A stretch of DNA of 64,000 nt. Source: Arachidicoccus ginsenosidivorans. GTDB taxonomy: Bacteria > Bacteroidota > Bacteroidia > Chitinophagales > Chitinophagaceae. How positions within the stretch are numbered: the first letter of the stretch is position 1; each line of letters starts with the position of its first letter. The notes beneath the pieces were generated by a model that made no database searches, had not been told where the DNA came from, and worked only from the letters and a program-made list of their open reading frames with translations. Shown here in pieces: positions 28,601 through 37,200 of this stretch. The translations under genes and the position numbers were made by a program. The DNA lies in contig NZ_CP042434.1 in assembly GCF_007971385.1 (NCBI RefSeq), positions 2,542,001-2,606,000 on the forward strand, given 5' to 3'.

Positions 28601-28739
28601 ACTCGGGATGAATCCATCTGAAGTGACACTCAAGGCATCCGCCATTGATAAGTTTCAGGAGGCCAGGACATTCGATGTGAACGGTTCAATTCCAGTTCAG
28701 CCAAACAAAGGCTGGCTATTGGAGCTGAGTACACGGTAA
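25695..28739 (+). CDS. Large secreted glycoside hydrolase-like protein (DUF6067-type)
   Basis: A 1014-residue exported protein with signal peptide FLAGILSLMAGLVTAQ. The order is: N-terminal beta-rich part (about 35-200), a middle domain with jelly-roll-like motifs (WCTVAVPEDAKPGLYLG), and a long beta segment (400-640). A TIM-barrel-like region follows at about 650-880 (GATVINIHQGTAINPYINYP, IDGLYLDDVAF, LIDLHSASQ), then a C-terminal beta domain (VLISIASW). The DGLYLDD segment and the Glu/Asp-rich YLTEMSGIPFG could hold the catalytic acids. This resembles Bacteroidota proteins annotated as glycoside hydrolase domain DUF6067, related to GH123-like enzymes. Substrate unknown. Single gene with its own -7 box. 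Confidence 0.7.
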   Translation: MQKLFLAGILSLMAGLVTAQMHHPKNDHQKGGQLGQMQYRVSKSTWNPDSLGNHRIVVSVSSKGDIAKVQLLWRRRDDAPEKKGIIIVDAQKNSVVQNHKSVDFTRSSGTIYFEPTSGPGTYYIYYMPYHLKGTFYPSTHYLPEANKPASNWLNDVNSGGKSSIATAKAVAIESVDAFNQFSPMEITATPGETAALVAKNSGAAFLVFPEDRMHPIRMTKDLPYRWIEKGTSLQFKDTADRGANFAYQLGVYAQKTALSDVKVQFSDLKSSSGSIIGQSALGCINNTGVNWIGQPESFTVNVPKGLVQALWCTVAVPEDAKPGLYLGTATIQTANAGTRTVHIQLEVKSRLAKDHGVDEPGKQTRLAWLNSTLAEKNTVIRPYIPLQKSGNTIHLLGRSLKVAATGLPAQIESFFTTRLTSIGDSGRNLFTEPVHFHFNKADTKAINFKSGPIKYTEVSDGTVSWQVDNQSTALDMLVKGSLEFDGFVNYTVKVTALQDIDLSNISLHLPMVPAAAKYIMGLGYEGQKAPAAVDWKWQVATKNQDGAWLGDVNAGLQYGLRDEHYVRPLNTNFYLQKPLLLPLSWGNAGKGGIKMGMKGAAYLVDNYTGPRSMKKGDTLFFNFRLLITPFHTIDTKAHFANRYIHKYINTDTAKALGATVINIHQGTAINPYINYPFIRTDAMKAYIDSAHNEGMKVKIYNTVRELSNRAYELPALFSLGHEIYSAGKGGGYSWLREHLDQDYIAAWFTPEEKDAAIVNSGMSRWHNYYVEGINWLTKNIGIDGLYLDDVAFDRDIMKRVKRVLTTDNHPGLIDLHSASQYDKADGFINSAMLYMELFPYLNRLWFGEKFDYENTSSDYYLTEMSGIPFGLMGEMLEHDGNPWRGMVYGMTDRLLWSETADPRPLWKEWDRFGIKDAEMIGYWATDNPIKTDNALVPATIYQKKGKVLISIASWAPKTTEVHLNIDWKALGMNPSEVTLKASAIDKFQEARTFDVNGSIPVQPNKGWLLELSTR

Positions 28740-28922
28740 AATAAAAAAGCGAAGGCTCGAACAGTTTAATTGTTAGCGTCTTATCTATAATTTGTTTGTT
28801 TTGTAAGTAAATAAAGGCGTCAGCAGGCTAAAAAGTCTGACTGGCGCTTTTTTGTACCCGAACTTTCATTGAGGGAAGTGGGTGTGCTCCGTCCACTACA
28901 GGGGTTTGATCTTTGAATTGTT

Positions 28923-28930
28923 TAACTTTG
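28923..28930 (+). promoter_or_regulatory. -7 box of araC-type gene
   Basis: TAACTTTG, perfect TAnnTTTG, 20 bp before the chosen ATG at 28951. It supports that start over the longer in-frame GTG at 28882. Confidence 0.45.
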
Positions 28931-28950
28931 GATTGTTTAATACTATAGCA

Positions 28951-29868
28951 ATGGAACCTTTTGAAACCATACAGGATTATTATGAAACCACTTGTAGAAG
29001 CCTACCGCTGGATCTGCAAAGAGGTAGTGGACTGACTCGGCATTTTAATGTATTTATGCGCAATAATTGTTTTAAAACCCTGCCATTTGTAAGACGAGAT
29101 TATTATAAGATTTGTCTATGTAAAGGCAATGCAATCTTATTTACGGAAAAAGGTGAAGTGGAAGTTAATACGCCTACTTTGTTTTTTTCCAGTCCACTAT
29201 TAAAGTTTGGCTGGCGAAATATCTCTGAAGAGCCCAAAGGATATGTCTGCGTGTTTAATGAAGTCTTTGTGACACCAGGCATACGGGCAGAGCTAAAAAG
29301 ACTCAGTCAGGTTTTTGAAAACGATGTTTACCCGCTGGTGCCGTTAACGGAAGCGCAATATGGACAACTGGATGGCTATTTTGCTACGATGGCCAGTGAA
29401 TACAAAGATTGTTTTGAATTTAAAGATGAGATCATTAAACATCTGTTGAAAGTGATTTTACTTACGGGAATAAAGATCCGAAAAGAACTGGCACCGGTAA
29501 AACTGGGCGAAAGAAAGGATTATCAGGTGGGTCGCTTTTTGGACTTACTGGACAGTCAATTCCCCATTGATTCGCCCCGAAGCACGGTGCAATTAAGGAC
29601 GCCAGCTGATTTTGCCAGTGCACTCAATATTCATATCAATCACCTGAATCATTTGATCAAAACCAATACAGGCAAGACGACCGGGCAATTAATTGCGGAA
29701 AAGAAAATTGCAGAGGCGCTCTCTTTACTTAAAAATACAGACTGGACCGTTCAGGAAATCAGTACCTGTCTGGGCTTTGAATATCCACAGTATTTTAATC
29801 TGTTTTTTAAAAGGCAGACGGGTAAAAGCCCCAAAACTTACAGATCTTTGTTCGTACAGCATATTTGA
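28951..29868 (+). CDS. AraC-family transcriptional regulator
   Basis: A DNA-binding regulator of 305 residues from the ATG at 28951. The N-terminal cupin-like sensing domain (about 20-180) contains FKTLPFVRRDYYKICLC and TPTLFFSSPLLKFGW. The C-terminal double helix-turn-helix includes FASALNIHINHLNHLIKTN, WTVQEISTCLGFEYPQYFN and FFKRQTGKSPKTYR, the AraC signature. It lies 79 bp before the Bcr/CflA efflux gene on the same strand. It may regulate that pump, but the pump also has its own -7 box. The effector is unknown. Confidence 0.92.
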   Translation: MEPFETIQDYYETTCRSLPLDLQRGSGLTRHFNVFMRNNCFKTLPFVRRDYYKICLCKGNAILFTEKGEVEVNTPTLFFSSPLLKFGWRNISEEPKGYVCVFNEVFVTPGIRAELKRLSQVFENDVYPLVPLTEAQYGQLDGYFATMASEYKDCFEFKDEIIKHLLKVILLTGIKIRKELAPVKLGERKDYQVGRFLDLLDSQFPIDSPRSTVQLRTPADFASALNIHINHLNHLIKTNTGKTTGQLIAEKKIAEALSLLKNTDWTVQEISTCLGFEYPQYFNLFFKRQTGKSPKTYRSLFVQHI

Positions 29869-29920
29869 TTTGTATAATAATTACTTTGATTCCATTATTT
29901 TTTTCAAGGACAATCGTGGC

Positions 29921-29928
29921 TAATTTTG
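29921..29928 (+). promoter_or_regulatory. -7 box of the Bcr/CflA pump gene
   Basis: TAATTTTG, perfect TAnnTTTG, 19 bp before ATG 29948. Confidence 0.4.
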
Positions 29929-29947
29929 CCTTTTTAAATTGAAGACT

Positions 29948-31155
29948 ATGAGGCAGATTGTAGAAAGTAACAGCAGAGCAAGCACGATTATCGCCTTTGT
30001 GCTGATTCCCTTGTCAGGATTGGCAACGGATGTATATATCCCCTCCTTACCGGATATGGCCAGTGCTTTTCACACAGGGTCTGTGAATATCCAGCAAACA
30101 CTTATCCTGTTTTTAATCAGTTATGGTGTTGCACAGTTTTTCGCAGGCAGTATCCTGGATAGCTTTGGCCGCTATAAAATTGGATTAATCTCCCTATTTG
30201 TATTTACAATCAGTAATATATTTATTATACATGCGCATAGCCTGGAGATGGTCTATGCCATGCGGGTCGTTCAGGGAGCATCCACCGCTTTTATTGTGGT
30301 GGGGAAAAGGGCCTTTTTGTGGATGTTTTCACCGGAGAAAAGCAAAAGCATTATACCAGTCTGCTGACTATTGTCTGGGCAACCGCCCCAATAACAGCGC
30401 CCTTTTTAGGTGGCTTTTTGCAATCTAGTTTTGGATGGGCATCTAATTTTTATTTATTGGGTATTTATAGCGGGCTGATGTTGATTTTTGAACTCTTCTT
30501 TGGCGGTGAAACCCTGCGTTATCCCGTCGCTTTTAAAGGTAAGAAAATTATGCATGTTTATAAGAAGCTAATCGGCACCTTCGACTTTAGCTTCGGTATT
30601 CTGGTGCTTGGAATCAGTTATTCTATTGTAATGGTGTTTGGGATGTCTGTTCCTTTTATTGTGGAGCATAAATATCATCTTTCCCCGGTAGTAACCGGCT
30701 ATTGCGCCTTATTATCCGGTACAGCCTTACTCTTTGGTGGAGTCATTGGAAAAATGCTCAAAAAAGGGACGATTCCAATGAATGCCAGTAAGGCAAATAT
30801 CACACAAATCGGACTAATCTTTTTAATGATGATTGCCAGCTCCTTATTTAATCAATTGCCGCTAATGATGGTGTTTGTGGTGCTTATTCACCTGATGGTA
30901 GGACTTGTTTATAACTTGTTTTTTACCTATTGTTTGACCCGATTTCCAAAGAATGCAGGAATGGCCAGTGGTATTACCAGTGGAGGATCATACATGGTGA
31001 CCTCTGTTTTCAGTACTGTGGTGCTGGCCCTTATTCATGTTACCAACGAAAGTGCGCTTGCGCTTTGTTATCTGACATTAGCTATACTTGCAGCGATCGC
31101 ATTATTTTCCATCAGAGCATATGGGAAAAGTGGCAGAAGACAAGTAGCCATTTAG
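29948..31155 (+). CDS. Bcr/CflA-type MFS drug efflux transporter, frameshifted
   Basis: A major facilitator superfamily exporter with 12 predicted membrane helices in two reading frames. The first part ends prematurely after VVGKRAFLW. The second frame continues with DVFTGEKQKHYTSLL and WATAPITAPFLGGF, the Bcr/CflA motif C region. Adding one T to the run at 30314-30318 gives AFFVDVFTGEK and one frame of 402 residues, a normal length. The N-terminus has the family motif LATDVYIPSLPDM, then GxxxDxxGR (GSILDSFGRYK). It is expected to export antibiotics or small metabolites across the inner membrane. The frameshift is probably a sequence error but could be a real null allele. Confidence 0.85.
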
Positions 31156-31479
31156 TCATAATTAATATTGTGACTAAATGGGGGAATGATAGCAGCTCAA
31201 TTACAACTAAAATAAGGAAAATCAGGAACGTAGGTGCTTAATAAGTCTGCGCTCCTGATTTTTTTTATGCCTGAGCAATCTACGGCCAAAGCAGGCCACT
31301 TGGCGGTCAGGTTAGGCTGCAGTAAATGTCTTGTCGTATTTAAATAACTAGGTTGTTCCATTCTAACCTAATCATTTGCCAAAAGCTTTTTTATGAGATT
31401 CGGCTAAACCAAAAGCTGATTTGATTAAATTGTTTTTCCAGCTTACCCTCACCTTTGTGGTAACAAAAGAAAATTCATT
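31156..31479. other. Intergenic region with pump terminator
   Basis: 324 bp without a gene. The terminator at 31218-31267 is in it. Downstream of that only AT-rich sequence with no perfect promoter box for the 31480 gene (CACCTTTG at 31451-31458 is a one-mismatch -7 box). Confidence 0.35.
31218..31267 (+). terminator. Rho-independent terminator after Bcr/CflA gene
   Basis: AAAATCAGGA pairs with TCCTGATTTT across a 27-nt loop that itself has small pairings, and is followed by eight T. Confidence 0.65.
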
Positions 31480-32370
31480 ATGCGTGTATTTGTTACAGGA
31501 GCCACAGGCTTCATTGGAAAGGCCATCGTACAGGAGTTATTATCATCAGGCCATCATGTATTAGGGCTTGCGCGCTCTGAGGCTGCTCAAAAAAACTTGA
31601 TTGCAGCCGGCGCAGCAGTTCATCCTGGCGATCTGGAGGATCTGGCCAGTTTGCAAAGTGGAGCCGCTCAGGCGGATGGAGTGATCCATGCCGGGTTTAT
31701 CCATGATTTTACCAGGTTTAATGAGGTTTGTCAGATTGATTATAAGGCGATAAAGGCCATGGGAGCAGCTTTAGCCGGAACTGATCGACCGCTTATTGTG
31801 ACTTCAGGAACGGCTTTGATTGATCCAGGCAAAATGGCGACCGAGGATACGCCTGTGCCGGCAAATCCCTCCTGGCCGAGGATTTCTGAAAAGGCTGCTG
31901 ATGAACTCAGCGCAGCGGGTGTCCATACGGCTATTGTTCGCTTGTCTCCGGTTGTACATGGTGATGGGGATCAACACGGCTTTATTCCGATACTTTTTGG
32001 GATTGCCAGACAAAAGGGCTTAGCTGCCTTTGTAGGAGAGGGGCAAAACCGTTGGAACGCAGTTCACCGTTTGGACGCTGCCCATTTGTTCAGATTAGCG
32101 CTAGAAAAATCTAAGGCTGGAGCGCGTTATCACGGATCCACTGAGGAGTCGATTACGCTCAAATCCATCGCAGAACAGATTGGTCGACAACTAAGTATCC
32201 CTACAAAGTCCATCGACAAAAAGGACGCTGAAGCGCATTTTGGTTGGTTTGCACAAATGGCCTTGGCAGATAGTCCCGCATCCAGCGAGATCACCCAGCG
32301 TAGTCTTGAATGGCATCCTGTTCATCCGACCTTATTTCAGGATATTGAAAATGGCATTTATAATCAATGA
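31480..32370 (+). CDS. NAD-dependent epimerase/dehydratase-like SDR
   Basis: An extended short-chain dehydrogenase of 296 residues with the NAD(P) loop TGATGFIGKAI at the N-terminus, then GDLEDLASLQ, GVIHAGFIHDF, TSGTAL and VRLSPVVHGDGD. The usual Tyr-x3-Lys is replaced by a SEKAA segment (WPRISEKAADEL, with Ser in place of Tyr). The catalytic tyrosine is therefore missing, as in several atypical SDRs of this type. The C-terminus has EIGQL-like helices and a YNQ end. Function is unknown, possibly a flavin- or NADP-binding reductase. It is 20 bp upstream of an NmrA-like gene, and the pair precedes an AraC regulator, so the three may be one operon. Confidence 0.85.
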   Translation: MRVFVTGATGFIGKAIVQELLSSGHHVLGLARSEAAQKNLIAAGAAVHPGDLEDLASLQSGAAQADGVIHAGFIHDFTRFNEVCQIDYKAIKAMGAALAGTDRPLIVTSGTALIDPGKMATEDTPVPANPSWPRISEKAADELSAAGVHTAIVRLSPVVHGDGDQHGFIPILFGIARQKGLAAFVGEGQNRWNAVHRLDAAHLFRLALEKSKAGARYHGSTEESITLKSIAEQIGRQLSIPTKSIDKKDAEAHFGWFAQMALADSPASSEITQRSLEWHPVHPTLFQDIENGIYNQ

Positions 32371-32389
32371 TTTATAAGTTTTAATTATC

Positions 32390-33319
32390 ATGAAAATAGT
32401 GGTTACAGGTTCTCTAGGTAATATCAGTCGGCCGCTTATTGAATTTTTGGTGCACCAAGGGCACCAGGTAACAGTTATAAGCAGTGATCGAAATAAAACA
32501 AGTCGCATTGCGTCCATGGGGGCCAAGGCAGCTATTGGCTCCATTGCTGATGCATCATTTTTGGAAAATACATTTGAGGGAGCAGACGCAGTATTTGCAA
32601 TGATTCCATTAGACAGTACACAGGAGGATCTGGGGGTTTATATGCGGCAGATGGCACATAATTACGTAGAGGCCATTCGGGCATCTGAGATTAAACGAGT
32701 GGTTATACTCAGTGGTTGGGCCGCTGATTTGATTGAAGCAGAAAATATTGAGCATATTTTTGGGGAATTGGATGTGTCTATTACGTTTTTGCGTCCGGCC
32801 ATTTTCTATACCAATTTTTATCAGTCCATGGAGCTTATAAGAGGGAAGGGGCTCATGGGAAAATTACTGGCACTCAGGTATTATGGCATCAGCTCCTTAT
32901 GGAACGGCAAAACAGGTTTGCTTATGGGTAATTATGGGGGCGAGGACCGGGTGGTTTTTGTTGCGCCTGAAGATATTGCAATAGTGGCGGCCGAGGAGTT
33001 GATTCAATTGCCGGACCAAAGATCTATTCGTTATGTGGGTAGTGAAGAAATGACCTGTAATGAGGCGGCAAAAATCATCGGTAACGCGATCGGTAAACCT
33101 TGGCTTAAGTGGGTGCTGCTTTCTGATAAGAAAATGATGCAAGGATTCAAAATGGCTAAAATGCCTGCAAAATTAGCATCGATCCTTACTAATATGCAGG
33201 CAGCTATTCACAGCGGCAAAGCTTTGGAAAATTTTCATAAAAATGGTGCTAAAATGGGTCATGTTAAATTGTCCCGGTTTGCCGCTGAGTTTGCACAGGT
33301 GTATCACAGAAAATCTTAA
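32390..33319 (+). CDS. NmrA-like NAD(P)-binding protein
   Basis: A 309-residue atypical SDR. The N-terminal loop VVTGSLGNISRPLIEFL and the dinucleotide-binding DRNKTSRI mark the NmrA/NAD(P)H-binding family. VVILSGWAADL and LRPAIFYTNFYQS are the usual middle blocks. The C-terminal half is more variable with RYVGSEEMTCNEAAKIIG. Family members act as redox sensors (binding NAD(P) without catalysis) or as quinone reductases. It overlaps no gene and is followed after 10 bp by the AraC gene. The three-gene run (SDR, NmrA-like, AraC) suggests a small stress or detoxification unit, by inference only. Confidence 0.88.
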   Translation: MKIVVTGSLGNISRPLIEFLVHQGHQVTVISSDRNKTSRIASMGAKAAIGSIADASFLENTFEGADAVFAMIPLDSTQEDLGVYMRQMAHNYVEAIRASEIKRVVILSGWAADLIEAENIEHIFGELDVSITFLRPAIFYTNFYQSMELIRGKGLMGKLLALRYYGISSLWNGKTGLLMGNYGGEDRVVFVAPEDIAIVAAEELIQLPDQRSIRYVGSEEMTCNEAAKIIGNAIGKPWLKWVLLSDKKMMQGFKMAKMPAKLASILTNMQAAIHSGKALENFHKNGAKMGHVKLSRFAAEFAQVYHRKS

Positions 33320-33329
33320 CTTTATATCG

Positions 33330-34256
33330 ATGAACGCTCCTGCACCATACAGATTTCATACGATCTCAGAGTATCATAAGGCAGCGGGATTGCCTAATCC
33401 CGCTCACCCCCTGATTAGTGTTATTCACATGGATGACATTCAAGCACCCATAGCCGAAATTCCTTTCAGTATAATTTTTGATTATTATTCTGTTTCCTTG
33501 AAAAAGGTAATGGACATGCAGTTCAAATATGGTCAGCAAATCAGCGATTTTGATAATGGTGTACTATTTTTTATGGCTCCGGGTCAAATATTTGGTCTTG
33601 AAAATGTGAATCACACCTTTGAAGTACACCGGCCGGAGGGATGGATGCTATTTATTCATCCTGATTTTCTTTGGAACACGTCTTTGGCAAAGGGGATTAA
33701 AAAATTTGAGTTCTTTAATTATTCGGTAAACGAGGCCTTATATCTATCAGATAAAGAAGAACAAATCCTTACAAACATTATCAGCCAGATTGAACAAGAA
33801 TACAATACGCATATTGATCCTGTCGGTGAAAATATAATTATTGCCCTAATTGAGCTGTTATTATCTTATGCTGAGCGGTTTTACCAGCGGCAGTTTATTA
33901 CCAGAAAGGTGGCCAGTCATGAAATACTTACGCGTATGGAAGATTTTCTAGCGCAATATTTTGCCAGTGGTGCCCTTGCCGAAAAAGGATTGCCCAGTGT
34001 TTCAATGATAGCCGCCCAGCTGAATATATCCCCTGGTTATTTGAGCAGCTTACTTAAAACACTGACTGGCCTGAGTACACAACAGCACCTGCATGATAAG
34101 CTCATTGAACTGGCCAAGGAGAAGTTGTCTACCACGTCGCTTTCTGTCAGTGAGATTGCCTATGAACTGGGATTTGAGCATTTACAGTCTTTCAGCAAGA
34201 TGTTTAAAACCAAAACCCAGGTTTCTCCGCTTGCCTTCAGGCATAGCTTTCAATAA
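33330..34256 (+). CDS. AraC-family transcriptional regulator
   Basis: A regulator of 308 residues from ATG 33330. The longer ORF begins inside the upstream NmrA-like gene and is not needed. The N-terminal ligand-binding part (about 15-170) includes FSIIFDYYSVSLKK and FFMAPGQIFGLENV, a cupin-like core. The C-terminal HTH pair includes VSMIAAQLNISPGYLSSLLK and LSVSEIAYELGFEHLQSFSK, the AraC hallmark, ending in SPLAFRHSF. It is 10 bp after the NmrA-like gene, so it is probably co-transcribed and may regulate its own operon. The effector is unknown. It ends within a bidirectional terminator. Confidence 0.93.
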   Translation: MNAPAPYRFHTISEYHKAAGLPNPAHPLISVIHMDDIQAPIAEIPFSIIFDYYSVSLKKVMDMQFKYGQQISDFDNGVLFFMAPGQIFGLENVNHTFEVHRPEGWMLFIHPDFLWNTSLAKGIKKFEFFNYSVNEALYLSDKEEQILTNIISQIEQEYNTHIDPVGENIIIALIELLLSYAERFYQRQFITRKVASHEILTRMEDFLAQYFASGALAEKGLPSVSMIAAQLNISPGYLSSLLKTLTGLSTQQHLHDKLIELAKEKLSTTSLSVSEIAYELGFEHLQSFSKMFKTKTQVSPLAFRHSFQ

Positions 34257-34286
34257 AAGCAGTTTATGCTGTTTTTATTGAAAGCT
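34245..34286. terminator. Bidirectional terminator between AraC gene and mfd
   Basis: An 18-bp stem with one mismatch and a 6-nt loop (TTTATG) spans the AraC stop codon, with T-rich and A-rich arms. It separates convergent genes. Confidence 0.8.
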
Positions 34287-34296
34287 ATGGTGGCTG

Positions 34297-37200
34297 TTAT
34301 GATTTTTGTTGTGAGCGACTGGAATTGACCCCATCCCAAATCTGCTGTAAAAACTGCCACATTTGATTGACATTTTCCACTGAGTTATTAATCAGTAAAA
34401 AATTAGTGCCTGCTTGCTTAAGCCTTGCTTTATTGGTGCCCGTCTGTATATAACTTAAAATGTTTTTGAATAGCGCGCTGTCAAAATAAGGGGAGTCATT
34501 TTTATTGATAAAATAGCAACGTAAGACCTTGTCCTTAAGGGTCATTTTCTCAAATCCAAGACTGATGGCCAGTTTTCTGCTTCTGATAACGGCAAAGAGA
34601 TCTTCCACTTGTCTTGGAATAGGACCAAACCTGTCTATGAGTTCCTGATAGAAACTTTGAAGTTCCTCTTCATCCGCACAATTGTTAAGTCTGGTATACA
34701 GTGCCAGCCTTTCGGTAATACTTTCTACATAAGCGTCAGGAATCAGGATTTCCTGATCTGTATCAACGGTGCAGTCAGCAACATAATCATCTTGCTGGGA
34801 GATCTCCTCTTTAAATAAATCCTTAAAGTCGGTTCTTTTAAGCTCTCTGATGGCTTCCTGTAATACCTTTTGATACATCTCAAAGCCGATTTCTGCCATA
34901 AAGCCGCTTTGTTCGCCTCCCAGCAGATTACCTGCACCCCGGATATCAAGATCTCGCATAGCGATCTGAAAACCACTTCCTAAATCACTGTATTGTTCCA
35001 GGGTCTGCAACCTTTTACGTGAATCAGCAGGCAGGGTGCTCATCGGTGGTGCGATCAGATAACAAAAAGCTTTTTTATTGCTTCTACCCACCCGGCCTCT
35101 TAACTGATGTAAATCACTTAAGCCAAAATGATGGGCATTATTCACGATGATGGTATTGACATTGGGTATATCCACGCCACTTTCAATAATATTGGTGCAG
35201 ACCAGCACATCGTATTTTCTTTCTACGAAGTCCATAATCTTTTCTTCCAGCTCTTTACCTTCCATTTGACCGTGCGCAAAGGATACACTTAAATCAGGGC
35301 AAAGCGTCTGGATCAGGGCTGACATTTCCTTCACTCCCTGAATTCGGTTAAAAATAAAAAAGACCTGGCCACCTCTTTCTATTTCAAAATAGATGGCTTC
35401 CCGTATAAAATCCTGGTTAAATGTAACTACTTCTGTCTGGATGGGTTGCCTGTTGGGCGGCGCCGTATTGATGATACTTAGGTCTCTGGCACCCATCATA
35501 CTAAATTGCAGGGTGCGTGGAATAGGCGTAGCTGTAAGAGTGAGTGAATCTACATTTGTCCTAAGGGTTTTTAATTTTTCCTTATGTCCTACACCAAACT
35601 TTTGCTCTTCATCAATAACCATTAGGCCCAGGTCTTTAAATTTGACAGCTTTGCCCAGTAGTGCATGGGTACCAACAATGATATCGATTTTGCCTGTGGC
35701 CAGCTTTTCCAGGGTTTCCTTTTTTTCCTTGGCCGTTTTAAACCGGTTAATGTAATCGATGGTTACCGGAAAATCAGCCAGCCGTTCTGCAAAGGTTTTA
35801 TAGTGCTGAAAAGCCAAAATGGTCGTGGGTACTAAAATGGCTGCCTGCTTGCCGTCGACCACTGCCTTGAAAGCGGCTCTTACCGCAATCTCGGTTTTAC
35901 CAAAGCCAACATCTCCGCATATCAGCCTGTCCATAGGTGCGGCACTTTCCATATCCTTTTTGACGTCCGCCGTGGCTTTGCTTTGATCCGGAGTGTCCTC
36001 ATAAATGAAGCTGGCTTCTAGCTCCGTTTGCATATAGTTGTCAGGCGAGAATGCAAAACCACTTTGTGCCTTACGCTGCGCATATAATTTAATCAGATCA
36101 AAAGCGATTTCCTTGACCCTGGTCTTGGTTTTCTCTTTGAGTTTATTCCAGGAATCACTGCCCAATTTATTGGCTTTTGGCTGAGTGCCTTCTTTGCCGG
36201 TATATTTAGAGATCTTATGCAGGGAATTGATATTTACATATAAAATATCATTATCCTTATAAATGATCCTGACCGCTTCTTGCAGGGTGCCCCCTACTTC
36301 AAGTTTCTGCAGTCCACTATAACGACCGACCCCATGATCAATATGCGTAACATAATCACCTGGTTGGAGGTCTCTGAGTGTTTTTAAGGTGAGTGCTTTA
36401 TTTTTATTAAAGGCTTGTTTGATGTGGTATTTGTGATAGCGCTGAAAAATCTGGTGATCCGTATAGCAAACTATTTTCAAATCATCATCAATAAATCCTT
36501 CGTGGATACTCGTGGGAATAGGCGTAAACTGAATCTCCGTCTGAAGATCTAAAAAGATACTCCTAAGCCGCTCTAGTTGCCTAGGCTGCTCAGAGAACAG
36601 GTAGATTGAATATTTATTCTTTTCAAAGGTCTTAAGGTCCTGGATCAAGAGGCTAAAATTGCGGTTAAATGCCGGTTGTTCCCTTGTCTGAAAATCCATA
36701 ACCTCGTCAGAAAAATGACGCTGATAGCCAAATTCAATAATAGATCTTTTTTGCAATCCTGTTTGGAGTGCCGTGGCATCCTGAAAATCTTGAGGCTTTA
36801 TCTCTTTTAGAATCTTGGTATCGTCAGGGTCATCCTGCACCTCTGCTTCCTTGGTTCCACTGGCTATTTTCTGCTGAAAATCTTCCATATCCCGGTATTG
36901 CCTGGTAATCTGTTCCGAGATCACATCCCAGTCTTTGATCCAGTAGATGGTGTTTTCGGGTAAAAAGTCCAACAGGGATACCTTATCCTCTTGTTCAAAC
37001 TGTGTTTCAATATTCGGGATAATAGAAACCTGCAATAATTTGCGCTCACTGAGTTGGGTTTCCGGGTCAAATAATCGAATACTATCTACTTCATCACCAA
37101 ATAGTTCTACACGGTATGGCTTGTCATTGCCGAATGAATAGATATCCAAAATGCCACCCCTTAAAGCAAACTGCCCCGGCTCATAGACAAAATCTGTGCG

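Noticed and set aside
28817..28857. Hairpin-like segment after the secreted glycosidase gene, followed by T
   Set aside because: The arms do not pair cleanly (several mismatches), so a terminator call was not justified.
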